Shown: positions 1-16,535, numbered from the stretch's first letter. The stretch is 64,000 nt of DNA from Torymus aiolomorphi (GCA_036365515.1 CM070873.1:215931376-215995375); one strand, 5' to 3'. Made by a program: numbers and translations. The notes: generated by a model from the sequence alone, not told the origin.

Positions 1-1294
1 GTGCCCTCTCGCTCGCTACTCGGCTCCCGAGTCCGGATCGATTCGAATGCGCGCGCGTGAATCGCCGGGGAGCGTGTCTTGCGGTAATTTAAAATTCGTA
101 TTGCCCCCGTGCTGCCACTGCTGCTGCAGTCGCGCTCCCCCGGCAATGCGCCTCGAACATTTTTTTCTTCCTTTTTCCCTCCTTTGAGCCTAAGAACAAG
201 AGGCGAAAATTAAAACGAAAATCAAATATTCTATTCGTCGGGTGTAGTGGGAAATGCTCAGCTGAGCATCATCTTATTGTACAGAAAGATGTCGCTATCA
301 TACGGGAAGCTAGAGTACATACTTGATTACAGAAAAACGTATTGCGCTGATTTCGAAATTATTTAACTTAAAATAATACCTATAGGTACCTGTGAATTTA
401 ATATTGTAACTTGACAATAACAAAATTTATCTCAGAATAAAATCTATGTAAATGCATTTTCATTTGCGTGTATTGCCATTGTTGAAATTAGACGTTCACG
501 ATTTATGTATCTCATATAAAACAGCTTCAAAATTTGGGTATTATATTATCTAAAAAGTGCGACATGTAACGAATTTCAGCACAAATTTCAACTTGAAATA
601 TATAAATTTCCCGCGTTTTGCAGTGCCATCTTTAACCTTTAGAGGGCTGGGATTTGAAGTTTCAGAACGTCCTTGGAAATTGACCATGTTTGTGGCTAAT
701 TGTACTGAGTTGTACTATTGCTCGAGTCGATGCGCCGGCCCTCTAAAGGTTGAAATGAAAAACTATTTGATCATACCTACCTACATATGATGTCTACGTT
801 GATTACATACTTTGTGACTGACACCATGTAAATTGGCGGGATTTCAGCCGCCTCGACTCGTGCTTATATACGTGCTCTCAGCTCTCACACATAGATCGTC
901 AGCTCTGACACTTGTGCCCTAGTCGTTAAAAGTTAGCTAATTTTAGTTTTACAAATAATAAATAAGGAACATTCTGACAGATGTTAAAAATGTTGACCAT
1001 TAGCATTAAATGTAGTTGACACTAAATGTTAATAGTAAATTGTGATTGTTAAGGATAATAGTATTTTCAAATTAACTAAACTTCTGAAATGCATGTGTAA
1101 ACTTTTTAAAGCAGGTATTTGTATTAAATTATTTTAATTGAATAAAATTAATATTAAATGACCTTTATTTAAAGAAATTTTGAACATTTGTTTCCATTTC
1201 TTTAGTCAAATTAATATTTTTATAAGAGTATGACTTAAAATTTTCATTATATTACAGGTTTAAAGGAACAGATTTTCAAAAAGTAGATTTAACA
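1..1294. other. Region upstream of Mcm10
   Basis: No coding region is supported. The first ~180 bases are GC-rich with clustered CG dinucleotides, as in an insect promoter or first exon, but which gene they serve cannot be told. The rest is AT-rich. A splice-acceptor-like TTACAG at about 1252-1257 lies 37 bases before the Mcm10 start, so an upstream non-coding exon of Mcm10 joined by an intron is likely. A short piggyBac-like MITE sits at 636-749. Confidence 0.4.
636..749. mobile_element. piggyBac-like MITE (114 bp)
   Basis: CCTTTAGAGGGC at 636-647 is matched in inverted orientation by GCCCTCTAAAGG at 738-749. The left flank is TTAA (632-635) and the right flank TTGA (750-753), consistent with a TTAA target duplication carrying one later change. 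No coding capacity. Confidence 0.55.
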
Positions 1295-3505
1295 ATGAAT
1301 AGTGATGATTCAGATGATGATCTTCTTGCTAATCTGTTGGCTAGTGCAAATGAGGATGAACAAATACCCAATAACACTAGTTCCTCTCAAAAACTTCCAT
1401 CTACTGCACTAAAGGAGCTTGATTTTAATTTTCTGGATGACGTATCTGATCATTTTGATGAAGACCAAACAAAAATAAAACCTCCAAAAGCAACCAATGA
1501 ATCTGTTCTGATTAATGAAGACTGTGGAAATTCTTCTGATGAAGAAGATAAAAAATATTTCGAACAACAGCGTTATTCAGAATATGGCAGAGAAATAAAA
1601 AATTTATTAAAATGCAAGGTATCTGAAAATACAATCTTGAGCACATTAGTGCTTAAGAAAGAAAATAATTTGAATACTTCAGTAGATAAAATAAATACCA
1701 CACCTAGAAGTAACAAATTTTCAAAACTAAAAGCTGCCAGTCCTTCATTATCAAATAATTTTAATTCATTGTTACAAAAAAGTGACAAAAACAGTTTGCA
1801 AGTCCAGGGTAGTTCTGACAATTCTGCTCACAAAGATGTATACAGTGATCCAGTTTTTGGTCTAAGAATTATAAGACCTTTAATTTCATCAGCCGAACTA
1901 TTGGAAAAAATGCAAGGGCGAAAAGCTGTCACTGTTTCAGCAATAAAATCATATTTATCAAATGCATTAATGGGAAATTCAACTGAAGACTGGGTAATAG
2001 CAGGTGTATTATTGAATAAAAGTGCTACTAAAACTTCTCAAAAAGGCAGTCAATATTGTATTTGGAAAATAAGTGATCTATCTACAGATATGAAATCTGT
2101 TTCAGTATTTTTATTTAGTAATGCATACAAAAATTTGTGGAAACTAGCTGTTGGTACTGTTGTTGGTATTCTAAATCCATCAGTTTTAGAGTCTAGAGAT
2201 GATAAAGATTTGGCTACACTTTCTGTTGATAATCCTCAGAAAATTATGGTCTTTGGTACATCAAGAGATTTAGGAAAATGCAAGTCAATGAAAAAGAATG
2301 GAGAACCTTGCACAGCACCAGTAAATTTAAAGTTTGGTGAATATTGTGTTTATCATGTAAAACAAGAATATGGAAAATTTTCCAAACGATCTGAACTTCA
2401 AACTGCAACACCTCGCAGATCTTTTGGGCCTACAAATAATGCTTCAAACAGGACAAATAATTTTCAAAAACGTCATCCAGAGGCCTTACCTTTTCTTTCT
2501 ATTCCAGCAAAACGAAATGAAGCTCTTTATAAAAAAGATTGTGAACGTTTAGCTTTACTAAGAGGAGAAGTTAAAGCTGTAGAAAAAAAAGTTGAAAATA
2601 AAGTAACAACTGATAAGAAAGTAAAAGCATGTAGTGTTGAATTGTCAACTAATCAAGTAAAAAAAGATTTTGAAAGATTAAGCAAATTAAGAGCTTGGGA
2701 TGCTAGTAAAAATGTAACTTCTCCACCTTCGAGACAAGAAACAAAACCACAGTTTAAACTTAATCTGGCTTCTCCAAAACTAGGATCTGGAGTGCAAGGA
2801 AGTATTATTGATTTTTCTCATCCGATACCAAACCAACTTGTAAATAGAGCCAAACTAAATGCTATAGAATTTGCAAAGAAAAATGGTGGTTTTCAAAAAT
2901 CAAATCCCAATAAAATTCGACCAAATAAAGAAGATCTATTAGAAAGAGGAGTGAAACGTAAAAGAGAGGGAGAGGAAAGTGAAAAAATTACTAGAGAAAA
3001 TACAGATAAAAAAGAATTCGCGAGAAGTAGATTTCAAGAGATGCTTGATATGACATCAGCTCATGCTGACCTTATAGAAAAGAGAGACAATGAAGAATCT
3101 GAACAATATTTTAGAAAATTAGAATCAAAGGAGAGAATGGAAGAAAAAATGTTAACAACATATAAAATTGATTGCAAAGCTGTTCGATGTGGAATTTGCA
3201 AGTACACTGCATTTTCAAGTTCAGATTTATGTAAAAAATTACAACATCCAATTAAAGTTCTTGATGCTGTAAAGAGATTCTTTAAATGTGGTGATTGTGG
3301 AAATAGAACTGTAAGCCTTGATAGAATTCCAACAGAAACTTGTAAAAGATGTTCAAGTTCAAAGTGGGTTAAAACTGCTATGATAGATGAAAGGAGAATT
3401 CAAATAGCAAGTTCTAAACTATGCATAAGAGGGGGAGAAGAAAAGTTTATTGGTTCAACAGTAACTGATGCAAGTTTGAATTTGTTAATACCAGAAGCTG
3501 ATTAA
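1295..3505 (+). CDS. Mcm10: Minichromosome maintenance protein 10
   Basis: DNA replication initiation factor that binds single-stranded DNA, the MCM2-7 helicase and polymerase alpha at origins in the nucleus. The 736-residue reading frame is uninterrupted. An acidic Ser/Asp-rich N-terminus is followed by the central OB-fold region (about 185-325) and the conserved Mcm10 zinc finger (about 325-365: GTSRDLGKCKSMKKNGEPC, then C and H in EYCVYHV). A basic, KR-rich middle leads to a C-terminal pair of cysteine clusters (about 630-690: RCGICKYTAF, FKCGDCGN, CKRCSSSKW), as in metazoan Mcm10. The length is close to the usual insect size. The coding part has no introns; an upstream non-coding exon is likely. 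Frame intact despite many long A runs. Confidence 0.95.
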   Translation: MNSDDSDDDLLANLLASANEDEQIPNNTSSSQKLPSTALKELDFNFLDDVSDHFDEDQTKIKPPKATNESVLINEDCGNSSDEEDKKYFEQQRYSEYGREIKNLLKCKVSENTILSTLVLKKENNLNTSVDKINTTPRSNKFSKLKAASPSLSNNFNSLLQKSDKNSLQVQGSSDNSAHKDVYSDPVFGLRIIRPLISSAELLEKMQGRKAVTVSAIKSYLSNALMGNSTEDWVIAGVLLNKSATKTSQKGSQYCIWKISDLSTDMKSVSVFLFSNAYKNLWKLAVGTVVGILNPSVLESRDDKDLATLSVDNPQKIMVFGTSRDLGKCKSMKKNGEPCTAPVNLKFGEYCVYHVKQEYGKFSKRSELQTATPRRSFGPTNNASNRTNNFQKRHPEALPFLSIPAKRNEALYKKDCERLALLRGEVKAVEKKVENKVTTDKKVKACSVELSTNQVKKDFERLSKLRAWDASKNVTSPPSRQETKPQFKLNLASPKLGSGVQGSIIDFSHPIPNQLVNRAKLNAIEFAKKNGGFQKSNPNKIRPNKEDLLERGVKRKREGEESEKITRENTDKKEFARSRFQEMLDMTSAHADLIEKRDNEESEQYFRKLESKERMEEKMLTTYKIDCKAVRCGICKYTAFSSSDLCKKLQHPIKVLDAVKRFFKCGDCGNRTVSLDRIPTETCKRCSSSKWVKTAMIDERRIQIASSKLCIRGGEEKFIGSTVTDASLNLLIPEAD

Positions 3506-3528
3506 CAATTTTATTTTTTAAGTTGTTG

Positions 3529-3534
3529 AATAAA
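3529..3534 (+). terminator. Mcm10 polyadenylation signal
   Basis: AATAAA lies 24 bases after the Mcm10 stop codon, in AT-rich sequence. Confidence 0.6.
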
Positions 3535-4989
3535 ATTTTAAATTAAGATAACAAAAAAGTAATATTAAAGATTTGTTTAACAAGCTGTTATTCCTTTCAT
3601 TTATTATTTATTTTAATAGCAAATGAACAACATAAATCTTTTTAATGTTATTGCCCTTAATAAAAGTTTAAAATCCAAAATTCAATATTTTCTGTATCTT
3701 AATAATATAATGAAAACTTCCCATTTATGTAAAAATAACGGTTGAAAACTAGAAATATAATGGTCAAGGAGCGCGGGAGCACTCCGAAGGTAATATATAT
3801 ATATGAATCAGAAATGTAGAAGAGCCTTAGGAGCTACACATTTACTCTTATCAAAAGTTAGTAGCTTTTATAATTATCAATTTTAGTTTAAAAATAATAT
3901 ATAGTCTAAATAAAAAAAGGAAATGTGTTGATAAGAAGCGTCAAAAGTAAAATAAAATTTATCATTTTCACATTTTATAATAGAGAGACTATATGTGAGG
4001 GAATAAGGAAGTTGACGTTATGCGTTGGAATATCGTGGGTTATTGTATTCAAAATTCGATATAGTTCAATTTCAATATCTTTCATTTCTTTAAATTATGT
4101 AACATTGTTTTTTATGCAAAGTATTTTTTAATATTGTACACCATTTCGGTAATAGCAATCAGTTTATTACATTTCGTCCATGGTTCTCCATACGAACAGA
4201 GGTAACGCTTGGCAGGTCGACCGGCTTCGTCAAGGCTGCCTCGTAGCTGCTACCACCGTTGGAGAAAACGATAATATAAGTTTTTAAAGTGTTTAATAAT
4301 TTTATTAAGTATATAGCTTTTGATTCGATTAAAATGCACAAAAACAATAAGAAATGATTCGTTTCCCACAAAAAATCTAATATAGAATTACAACAATAAA
4401 GAAAAATATGTAAAAGACATAAAGTGCGCGAATTAAAAATGTTTCTGAAATCAATAACAATGGCTAATGAATAAACTCTAAATATTGATTTTTTCGTATG
4501 TGTGGTTTGACGAGTCTCAGAGCAGCCTCGACGACGAGTCAACGTTGCGATAGAAAATTGCGACGGCGAGTCGTCGGGTCAACGTCGTAGGCAGGCATCA
4601 AGCTGGCTTTTAGTTAAGTTGTCGCAGTCTTCTCCGTGTCGAGTTTTTGACACACAAGCACAAACTGTTGTTTTATTTATTTTATTTTTTTTTTCCTTAT
4701 TACAGCACAGCACCAGAGTTTTCTCTTTCTCTCGATCCTTCGAAGCTACAGAGTTCACAGAACCACGTTTTTATTTTTTCTATAGAAAAAAATAGAAGTA
4801 CTTTTTGATCCTATCTTCATTTCTTTCCATTTTGGAATGATGGAGAGAAAGAGATGACGAGTCAGGCGCATTCAATGTCGATCCGCGTTTCTTGGTTTCC
4901 TTCGCATAATCTGTAGCTGCTCTCCTCTCTCGTGTTACTTTTTTCTGCGTGTGTTTTCCAAAAACATCCAAAACTGGAGTCCAATAAGC
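3535..4989. other. Convergent intergenic region with eRF1 3' end
   Basis: AT-rich stretch between two genes that point at each other. No reading frame here resembles a gene. The eRF1 3' UTR runs leftwards from 4989; an AATAAA on the minus strand lies at about 4770-4775. A repeat containing GGAGCGCGGGAGC at about 3767-3835 has a relative near 59,878. Confidence 0.5.
3767..3835. repeat. Dispersed repeat, copy 1 (partner at 59,878)
   Basis: GGAGCGCGGGAGCACTCCGAAGG followed by TA-rich sequence, a GAAGAGCC block and a CTACAC block recurs at 59,878-59,945, where GGAGCGCGGGAGCGCTCC is a perfect hairpin. Family not recognised. Confidence 0.5.
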
Positions 4990-9078
<4,089 letters not shown>

Positions 9079-10272
9079 AGCTGCGGCGGTTGGCGACGGC
9101 TTCTGTCCTCGACGACGTTGCTGCCCTAGTCGACAGTCCCGTTAAGCTGCTCCGCTCTCGCTCTTCTCTCCTTCGTGCGCGTGTCTCGGCTTTACCCGAA
9201 TTCACGGCCGCGCCTCCACGGAGAACGCGGGACCTGCGCTGGCGGCGGTGGCGGCAGCAGCAGCGGAGGATCCGTCACCTGCGCCGATGATTGCACACGT
9301 TTTACAAAAACACACTCAGCTCTGTCGCACGGCGAGCGAGAAAGAGGGAAAAGGAGCGCACGAAGCATGCAAGGGGCCAGTGCGGCAGGCCACAGCGAAT
9401 GCGAAAGAGCGAGAGGGAGAGAGGGAGAGAAAAAGAAAGGAGAAAATCCGCACGGGCTCTGCCGCAATCCGGTGCAAACTGGATCGGGAGCGCGCGCGCA
9501 CACACGACGTATACCAGCGGCGAGGTTTTCTTTGGTGTGCTGCACACGCACCATAGAAGAATTACAAGTATACTTCTTCTCTCTCGCTTTCCTCGCTCTC
9601 ACTTTACGTTTTTCAACGGCCTTTTTCTCCTTTTTCCCATTCGTCTTCCCAGAGTAGCCCTTTGACTCATCTCAAAAGTATGCGCCACAGGCATCAAGTT
9701 TAACAAACCGCCCACTTCCTTTTGGCGAAAAAAGGGAAAAAGTGAACTTACGAGAAAAATTGGAGCTTTCCCACGACGAAGCTGCTTTGCGACCCTTCCT
9801 CTCTCTGCAGCAGCAGCAGCTCCTCTTTTAACCACGCGCGCACCACGCACACTCGCGCTCACCCGCGCGTTTCCGAGGAAACACGGCTAACGTCCAGGAC
9901 CGTCCGCCTCTCGCGTACTTCAATGTGCCGCGGAGCGCGATTTTCTCCTCGGCCCCGTAGGATAGCTTACTTATTATATGCACACACGTCGCTCCCACAA
10001 TTCGCACAGCAGTCGTCCATGCGAGCACACACCACGGCCGCAGGCACACGTTTCGTTCAAGGCGAGGACGGAGCGAGCAGGGAATTTTGCGCGTTGATGT
10101 TTTCGTCACCGCAGTATGACCTGTATGACGCGCGCGGAGATTTGGGGAATGTGTGCGCTAGGGGGCAGCACAGAGTGGAAAAGATAACGGAAAGTCACTG
10201 GATGTGGATGTGGATACCCTGATTTGATCTGTGGGGGCTGTGTGCCTGTGTGCCTGTGGCAGTGGAAAGGCC
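9079..10272. promoter_or_regulatory. GC-rich 5' region of eRF1
   Basis: This 1.2-kb stretch is much more GC- and CpG-rich than its surroundings and contains purine-rich GA runs (about 9,405-9,445). It lies directly upstream of the eRF1 start, so promoter and 5' UTR sequence is the natural reading. The many overlapping open frames on both strands are a by-product of base composition; none resembles a known protein. Confidence 0.5.
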
Positions 10273-10415
10273 GGGCCCTTTCTACATATGTGTGTTCTGT
10301 CTGATCTAGACAACTTCTCTCTATGTCTGTCTCTGTCTTACATAAACGGAACAGATCATCTGTCTTTGTCGGGAACACACAGAACACACAGAACACACAT
10401 ATGTAGAAAGGCCCC
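10273..10415. mobile_element. MITE with ~28-bp inverted ends
   Basis: GGGCCCTTTCTACATATGTG at 10,273 onward, continuing TGTTCTGT, is matched in reverse at the right end up to 10,415 with one difference. The interior is CTGTCTCTGT-like low-complexity sequence with no gene. Confidence 0.6.
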
Positions 10416-10538
10416 CGTGAGAGGGTTCACGAAGTCATACTGACTTTTTTGTACAGTTGGCACTAGCGAGTTTCGTTTAGGCCGTCTAGTGATTCCGCTG
10501 CGCCGTACGCATTCATGCGCAAGTGTATTCAGGCCCCT

Positions 10539-11014
10539 GGGGCCTGATTCCGTACGAAAAATGTGTCGTGCGACACAGCGACTTATCCGACACAACGATA
10601 CAGTGACACAGCATACGCTCGCTTCTCATTGGTGGTCGGAGAGGGGCGGGGCCTGCTTCAACCAATGAAAGAAGCGAGCGCATGCGTATGCTGTGTCACT
10701 GTATCGTTGTGTCGGATAAGTCGCTGTGTCGCGCGACTTACAGCTATGTCGATGTTTAAACCCTTGTGTCTATGATCCAACATAAAAAAACCTTAGAAAC
10801 ACATCGACATAGCTGTAAGTCGCGCGACACAGCGACTTATCCGATACAGCAACTCGTACGACACAGCATACGCACGCGCTCGCTTCTCTCATTGGTTGAA
10901 GCGGACCCCTCTGCGACAAACAATGAGAAGCGAGCGTATGCTGTGTCACTGTATCGCTGTGTCGGATAAGTCGCTGTGTCGCACGACACATTTTTAGTAC
11001 GGAATCAGATCCCC
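10539..11014. mobile_element. Foldback element A (double palindrome)
   Basis: Outer ends GGGGCCTGATTCCGTAC and GTACGGAATCAG-ATCCCC are inverted. Inside are two further hairpins, about 10,560-10,735 and 10,800-10,990, built from the same arm (GCGACTTATCCGA, GACACAGCATACGC). The arms also pair across the element, so the sequence can form several alternative cruciforms. No coding sequence. Confidence 0.7.
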
Positions 11015-11401
11015 GGGGCCTGATTTTAAAAGTGTTTCGGCCACGAAACAGACAAATTTCGTAAGCAACTTGCGAAATAAAAATGTGTCGGACGCGAAAC
11101 CGAAACAAAACTGTGTCGGATCGAGACAAGGCGCGAACCGACACAAAACTGTGTCGGATCGAGACAAGGCGCAAGACCGAAACAAAACTGTTTCGGACCG
11201 AGACATAAGAGCAACTCCGATACACGTCGGCTTCGGGCCTGTGTCGGTACTGTAGTGTCGGTTGGTCAACGGCGCTTGCGCGGCCAATGTTTTGTTTCGG
11301 TTTTGCGCCTTGTCTCGATCCGACACAGTTTTGTTTCGGTTTCGCGTTCGACACATTTTTATTTCGCAAGCTGCTTACGAAATTTGTCTGTTTCGTGGCT
11401 G

Positions 11402-12001
11402 TGTTAAGTCCGGAAATAAGTGAAAATAAGTGGTAATTGGTTTAATATAAGTTTATTATATAAAATACGATAATTTATTACCAATACAATCTGCTGGCTT
11501 CTGGTAGGTCGAGGTGTTGTGATTTCAATTACAATTCTTTTTATAATGCTTGCTTTTATAAAGTTACTATAAATAACTTATAAGATCTGCTTACTAGACG
11601 AGTAAGGCTTACGATTTCAACTTCTCAATGTCGTAGAGGTACACGGAGTTCGCCAGGTTTCTTGTACACTGTGACTGATTCGCGTGATACACATCACTTC
11701 TTTTATAATACAGAATAATTAGGTTAAAGATGAGCCCGGTGACAGTAAATCGAGATCATCTTATTTTGCAATGTAAACTTCGTCAGTCGTATACGATTCG
11801 GCGGTGGCATTGAGAAATGCTGACCTTAAAGAGAATATCGTACGTTGTTTTTCGCAAGTGTGATGACCTATTACGTCACGGCGCCGCATGAGCAAAATGC
11901 TGTGTTTGTAAAAAATTGCATTCCCGCTTTTATGTGTCAGGAAATATCTGATACTAATTATGCTTTTTCTTTAAAATGAGAATACGTCTCCGGACGTAAC
12001 A
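11402..12001 (-). repeat. 3' LTR of the pol-less element
   Basis: 600 bp, read on the minus strand from TGTTACGTCCGGAGACG to the end TTCCGGACTTAACA. Matches the copy at 18,077-18,676 throughout on reading. Confidence 0.85.
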
Positions 12002-12012
12002 CCTCCCCCCTT
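12002..12012 (-). other. Polypurine tract
   Basis: On the minus strand AAGGGGGGAGG lies directly before the LTR start TGTTACG, the expected plus-strand primer position of an LTR retroelement. Confidence 0.7.
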
Positions 12013-12045
12013 AGACTGTTGAATGTCGTAGAGATTCAACAAATG

Positions 12046-12870
12046 TATCAGAGATTTTCTGTTACAGAATTTGATTTAATGATAAACATAATAATACGAT
12101 TTATAATAGTGATAGTAATATTAGTAATAATAATTATAATAATAATAATAATAATACTCGTCAGTTTTGGATCGACATGAATTTCTCATAAATTATGGTT
12201 TAAACAATTAATACTTTGATTTACAAAATCATGACCATTGGTTATTTTACATTCATGGTTATCAAGTTTAAGTTTCAAATGACCCTTTCAGCATTTTTGA
12301 GGTTGTCTGGTCGAACGTTGATTTGACCTATTAATTTTTCTTTCTGATCCTCCTATCTCGGTTCTTATGGGGATTTTCATGTCGGGATGCAAGTTCTCGA
12401 TTTTAGCCCTTCCCTATCTGTTGGAATTGGTACTAGTGTTTTCGGGCTTAGTCGTCATTTAACTTGATTATACGAGGTCGGTGACTCGATGTCGCACGAA
12501 CGAAGTGCTGCGTATACATTATTCTGTGTCTTGAAAAATCACTGATTTACGTTTTATTTAATGAATGTTTAAATGATACGTCTCCGGACGTAACACCTCC
12601 CCCCTTAGACTGTTGAATGTCGTAGAAATTCAACAAGTGAAGTAATTGAATGATCAATTTGAGTTATTAGTAATTTTTTTGTTACAAAAGATTTAATAAT
12701 AATAATAATAATAATAATAATATAAAATTAATAATTTTAAATAAATTTTTGAATCGTCTATATATTTTAAAATAAATTAATTATTTTCTTCCTAATACTA
12801 GTTTTGCACTTAACTTACTGATTTATTTTGTACCGATTTTTCTAACGTTCAAATTTCAAAGAATTCCTAT

Positions 12871-12907
<37 letters not shown>

Positions 12908-13603
12908 TTTCGATAATTTAATTATTTCGTTATCGGTAATATGTAATAATTTTTTTGTTCTGCTGTATTTACATAAAATAGTCATTCGTTAATTAAGCTT
13001 AGAAATAATGTGCTTATTAAATAATTTTGTTTTTCTTTTTTTTAGTAAATAAACGATGAGAAATATATAGGGAATGATTCAAGTGATCATTCACTTCCCT
13101 CCCTGCTTAGATATTTGGCAAGGGATATGTTTTTTCTTTCCTCTCTTTGTTTAAGTAGAATAAAATTAAAGGGCTTTTGATGTTATCATAACAAAATTAT
13201 TTTAACAATCGTATTATAATTATTTCCAAAAGAAAAATACAATTATATATGGTGTAGGTTTTTTTCGTAAAAAGGAAGTGAATAATTGAAATGATATTGA
13301 CAAATTTTGACTTGTTATTGCTTTTATGCATCATTGTATTTTATCTTTGTTTGAAAACTTTCAGCCATTTCAAAAGTTCATTTTAGAACTTGAACTTTTG
13401 TTTCGGCATAGGTAGCATTCACATATCTGCTTTAAAGAATACGCAATCTGTTAGAGTAGAAAAATGTTTTACATACTCAATACAGTGCAGAATAGTGTAT
13501 CTTATATAGGATGATCATGTTAGTATATGACAGAACTGATCATTCCAAATACATATATTCTATTTAATCTTAGCAATGTGAACGTAGCTCCTTTTTTTTT
13601 TTT

Positions 13604-13635
<32 letters not shown>

Positions 13636-14385
13636 TTTTTTTGTAGGTAAATACAGTTTAATTTTGCATAAAATTAGTCAAATTATTATTATCTTTTTTT
13701 TATCATACGTTAAAAGGTTTAGGAATGGGTTCTACTTCTTTTCCTTTTGGATTAGTTCTATACTTTGTTATTCAAAGATAAAATCATAAGCTATTAAATT
13801 GATCATAAGTTAATTCGTCCCTGTAATGTTTTCTACTTTGTGATTAAATAATTACTTTGTATATTTTTATTATTTAATAACACATCATTTTCACATGTCA
13901 AATTTTTTTGATTGTTTGATTGTTATAAGACCAAAGTTACTTTGTATTAATATCTAATCGCAATATTTATGTATTATTTCTAAAATTTCATTATTCAAGT
14001 GTATCTTATTTCAATCGCATTTTTCTAAAATTATTAGCTTTCATAGGGAATATAGTTGCTTTTCATAAAATACTGACAAGTTGATACGAACAATTGTAGA
14101 CAAACGAATAAGTGGTTATAATTTTAAATTGTATATTTGGTAAAATCTGGATCACCTTAGGGTTATATATTAGTTGACCAAGAAGTAGGATGGTTTTGCT
14201 TCAAATGGAAAAGTTCAGCTGCAATTATAATCCTGTATTAAATTTGGAAAAATAAGAAGAGATTATGATAGATGTTAATATTGAGTATGTTGTCCACATC
14301 CTAAAACAAAAATGTTATGTTATTATTTGTTATAATATTGCTTTGCTTGTTTTTCATAATTAGTTAAGATATTATTTTGTTCATT
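12046..14385. other. AT-rich 3' non-coding part of the LTR element
   Basis: No supported gene. Contains (TAA/AAT)n at about 12,120-12,155 and 12,695-12,722, an (AT)n run at about 12,865-12,904 and long poly-T at 13,591-13,642, besides the duplicated polypurine module. Confidence 0.5.
12577..12640 (-). repeat. Internal duplicate of polypurine tract and LTR edge
   Basis: The ~65-bp module at 11,985-12,045 (the LTR-edge bases CGTCTCCGGACGTAACA, the polypurine tract, and a following TTGAATGTCGTAGA block) recurs here, about 590 bp inside the element. Confidence 0.7.
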
Positions 14386-16535
14386 TTAATAGCGTTGAAA
14401 ATTCTTATTATGCTGATCCTTTTGAAATTTATTCATATTTGGTTCTTTAATAGGCCATGTTTTGTCTCCCTTTTTAAACCTTTTTCTGATAGTAAATTTA
14501 TTGTAGTAACCTTTAGATTTTAATTTTAGTTTTGTAATTTTTGATAATTCTTTTAAATATTTTTTATAATTAGATATCCATTTTAGTTTTCTGACGTTTT
14601 TATTAGATTTTACTTTGATAGGATAGTTAAAAAATAACTGCAATTGGTGTACTTTATTACGATTTTTTGTATTTAGATTGATTATTACGTTATGATCTTG
14701 ATTACCCAAAGTTTCTTTTAGTTGATTTTTATTGTCAAGCTGTTCTTGGTGTTCTTGATTATCAAATATTTTTAGATGACTTTTATTCTCTAAATGTTTT
14801 TTAGTTTTTGATTATCAAACATATCTTTTGGTTGATTTTCATTTTCGAAAACTACTTTACTATTATTTAATAAGTTCTTTAGATTTTTTGTATCATTTAA
14901 TAAAGACTCTTCTGAATGTATTGATGCTATATTCTCTTTTAACGAATTTTCAAGCGAGTTTTGTTGGAATTTAGTTTCCATTTGATCATCTTCGGAAAAT
15001 GGTTCAGCTAAAGCAAAAGTTATGTCTAAAATGACTTTAAGATCATCATAAAAAGTTACTGTTTCCAACGAATTATTACCTTCTTTATTATTTTCATTCG
15101 AAATTTCATTCTTTTGGTTATTTATATTGGATTCATTAAAATGAATTACATTAATTTCATCACAATCCTCATGGGTTTTTAAATTAGATTCGTTGAAATT
15201 CATTTCTTCATTAGTCTCATAATTTTTTACAGTAGATTCAATAGAATCAATTAAATTTGTTTCCATAATTTCTTCAATTTCATGATTATTTTTGAAAATT
15301 TCGTTAAAGTCTATAAAATTAATTTCATTAGTATTTCCATGATTTTTTATAATCATATTATTATCTTTTGGTTCATCAGTGATTTCATGTATTTTTATAA
15401 AAGGTACGATAATTAAATTGATTTCTTTATCATCATTAATTATTGTAGATTCCTCTATGATATTAGTTTCCTGTTTAATTTTATTTACTTTATTTTCTGT
15501 AATTAGTTCATTACCATTATACCTTTCAATATTCGTTGTATTAACTTCGTTTTTCTGAATTTTTGATTCGTTAATTGTTTCTTTCGTAACATTATGGTAT
15601 GATTCATCAGTATTAATACTTGGATATTGTTTGATTTCCTCACATTCTTCAGTAGTATGATCTGGATTTTTACAAAGATCACAATGATTTCCCATTGCAT
15701 TATATTGCATCATAAGATTTTTAAGTTTTCTGCAGTTGTCGATGTCATGTCCAATTCTTTTGCAATAATCACATTGAATTCTTTTCCTATTTACTGTATT
15801 GGGTTGTTGATTATTAAAAATCGTGTTTCTTGGCTTGTAATTTTGTTCTTGAGTTTTGTTAATGAATCGGTTATAATTTCTTGTAGTATTTGGTAATTGA
15901 TGAATTTCTTTATTTTCTAAAATTTTGTAGTTTGTGCTATTTTGAGAATGAGCATTTCTTTCTGGGCAATACTTTGCTGTATGTCCGATTCTGTTGCAAA
16001 TTTGACAAATTATTCTATTTCTTAAAATCGCACGCTTGCAATCTGATGAATCGTGGTCTTCTTCCTTACATAACGCGCACCACATTATTTTTTCGTTTAT
16101 AGGGCAGTATTTTATCCAGTGCCCGAGTTTATTGCATTTCATACATACTGCTGACAGACAGTCTTTAGTTGAGTGACCCGTGCTTCCGCAATACTCACAA
16201 TCAAGTTCATATTTCTTTATAACAGGGCATTGAGTAGCTGCATGTCCTATCATTTGACAGTATTGGCAATAATCTTCATTTGTTTGTTTAAATGTACACT
16301 TCTCTACAGAATGTCCTCTGTGATTACAGAGTTTACAAAAAAGTTCTATTTTATTTTTAGCATTGTTGCAAAAATAAGATATATGATCTTTACTTTTACA
16401 ATAAACACAAACTGCATTAGAGCAAAACAATGCTTCGTGATATTGATCTCGGCAAATTTGACAATGAAATACTTTAGTATAATAATGGTTTTGTTGTTTA
16501 AAATTATAAAATGTATTAGCTTGATTATTCATCAT
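14386..16535 (-). CDS. Ten-zinc-knuckle protein of the LTR element (one frame break)
   Basis: Main frame 16,535-14,790 (581 codons). Residues about 20-300 hold ten CX2CX4HX4C knuckles, for example CKLCNHRGHSVEKC, CQYCQMIGHAATQC, CMKCNKLGHWIKYC, CQICNRIGHTAKYC and CDYCKRIGHDIDNC. Then comes a long Asn/Glu/Ile-rich acidic segment. At an A6 run (14,797-14,802) the frame changes; beyond it an open frame continues to 14,386 with a matching DNQ-type repeat and ends in a Lys-rich basic tail, so one protein of roughly 710 residues is likely. Zinc knuckles bind nucleic acid in retroviral Gag and in CNBP-type proteins; function here is inferred as Gag-like packaging. No capsid fold recognised. Confidence 0.7.

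Noticed and set aside
4159..4542. 127-codon minus-strand open frame between Mcm10 and eRF1
   Set aside because: Low-complexity Leu/Ile/Phe composition, lies in the convergent gap, resembles no family and has no splice or promoter context.
10766..11369. Open frames of 60-199 codons in the foldback elements
   Set aside because: They follow the inverted repeats and occur as mirror pairs on the two strands; no coding signal beyond the palindrome.
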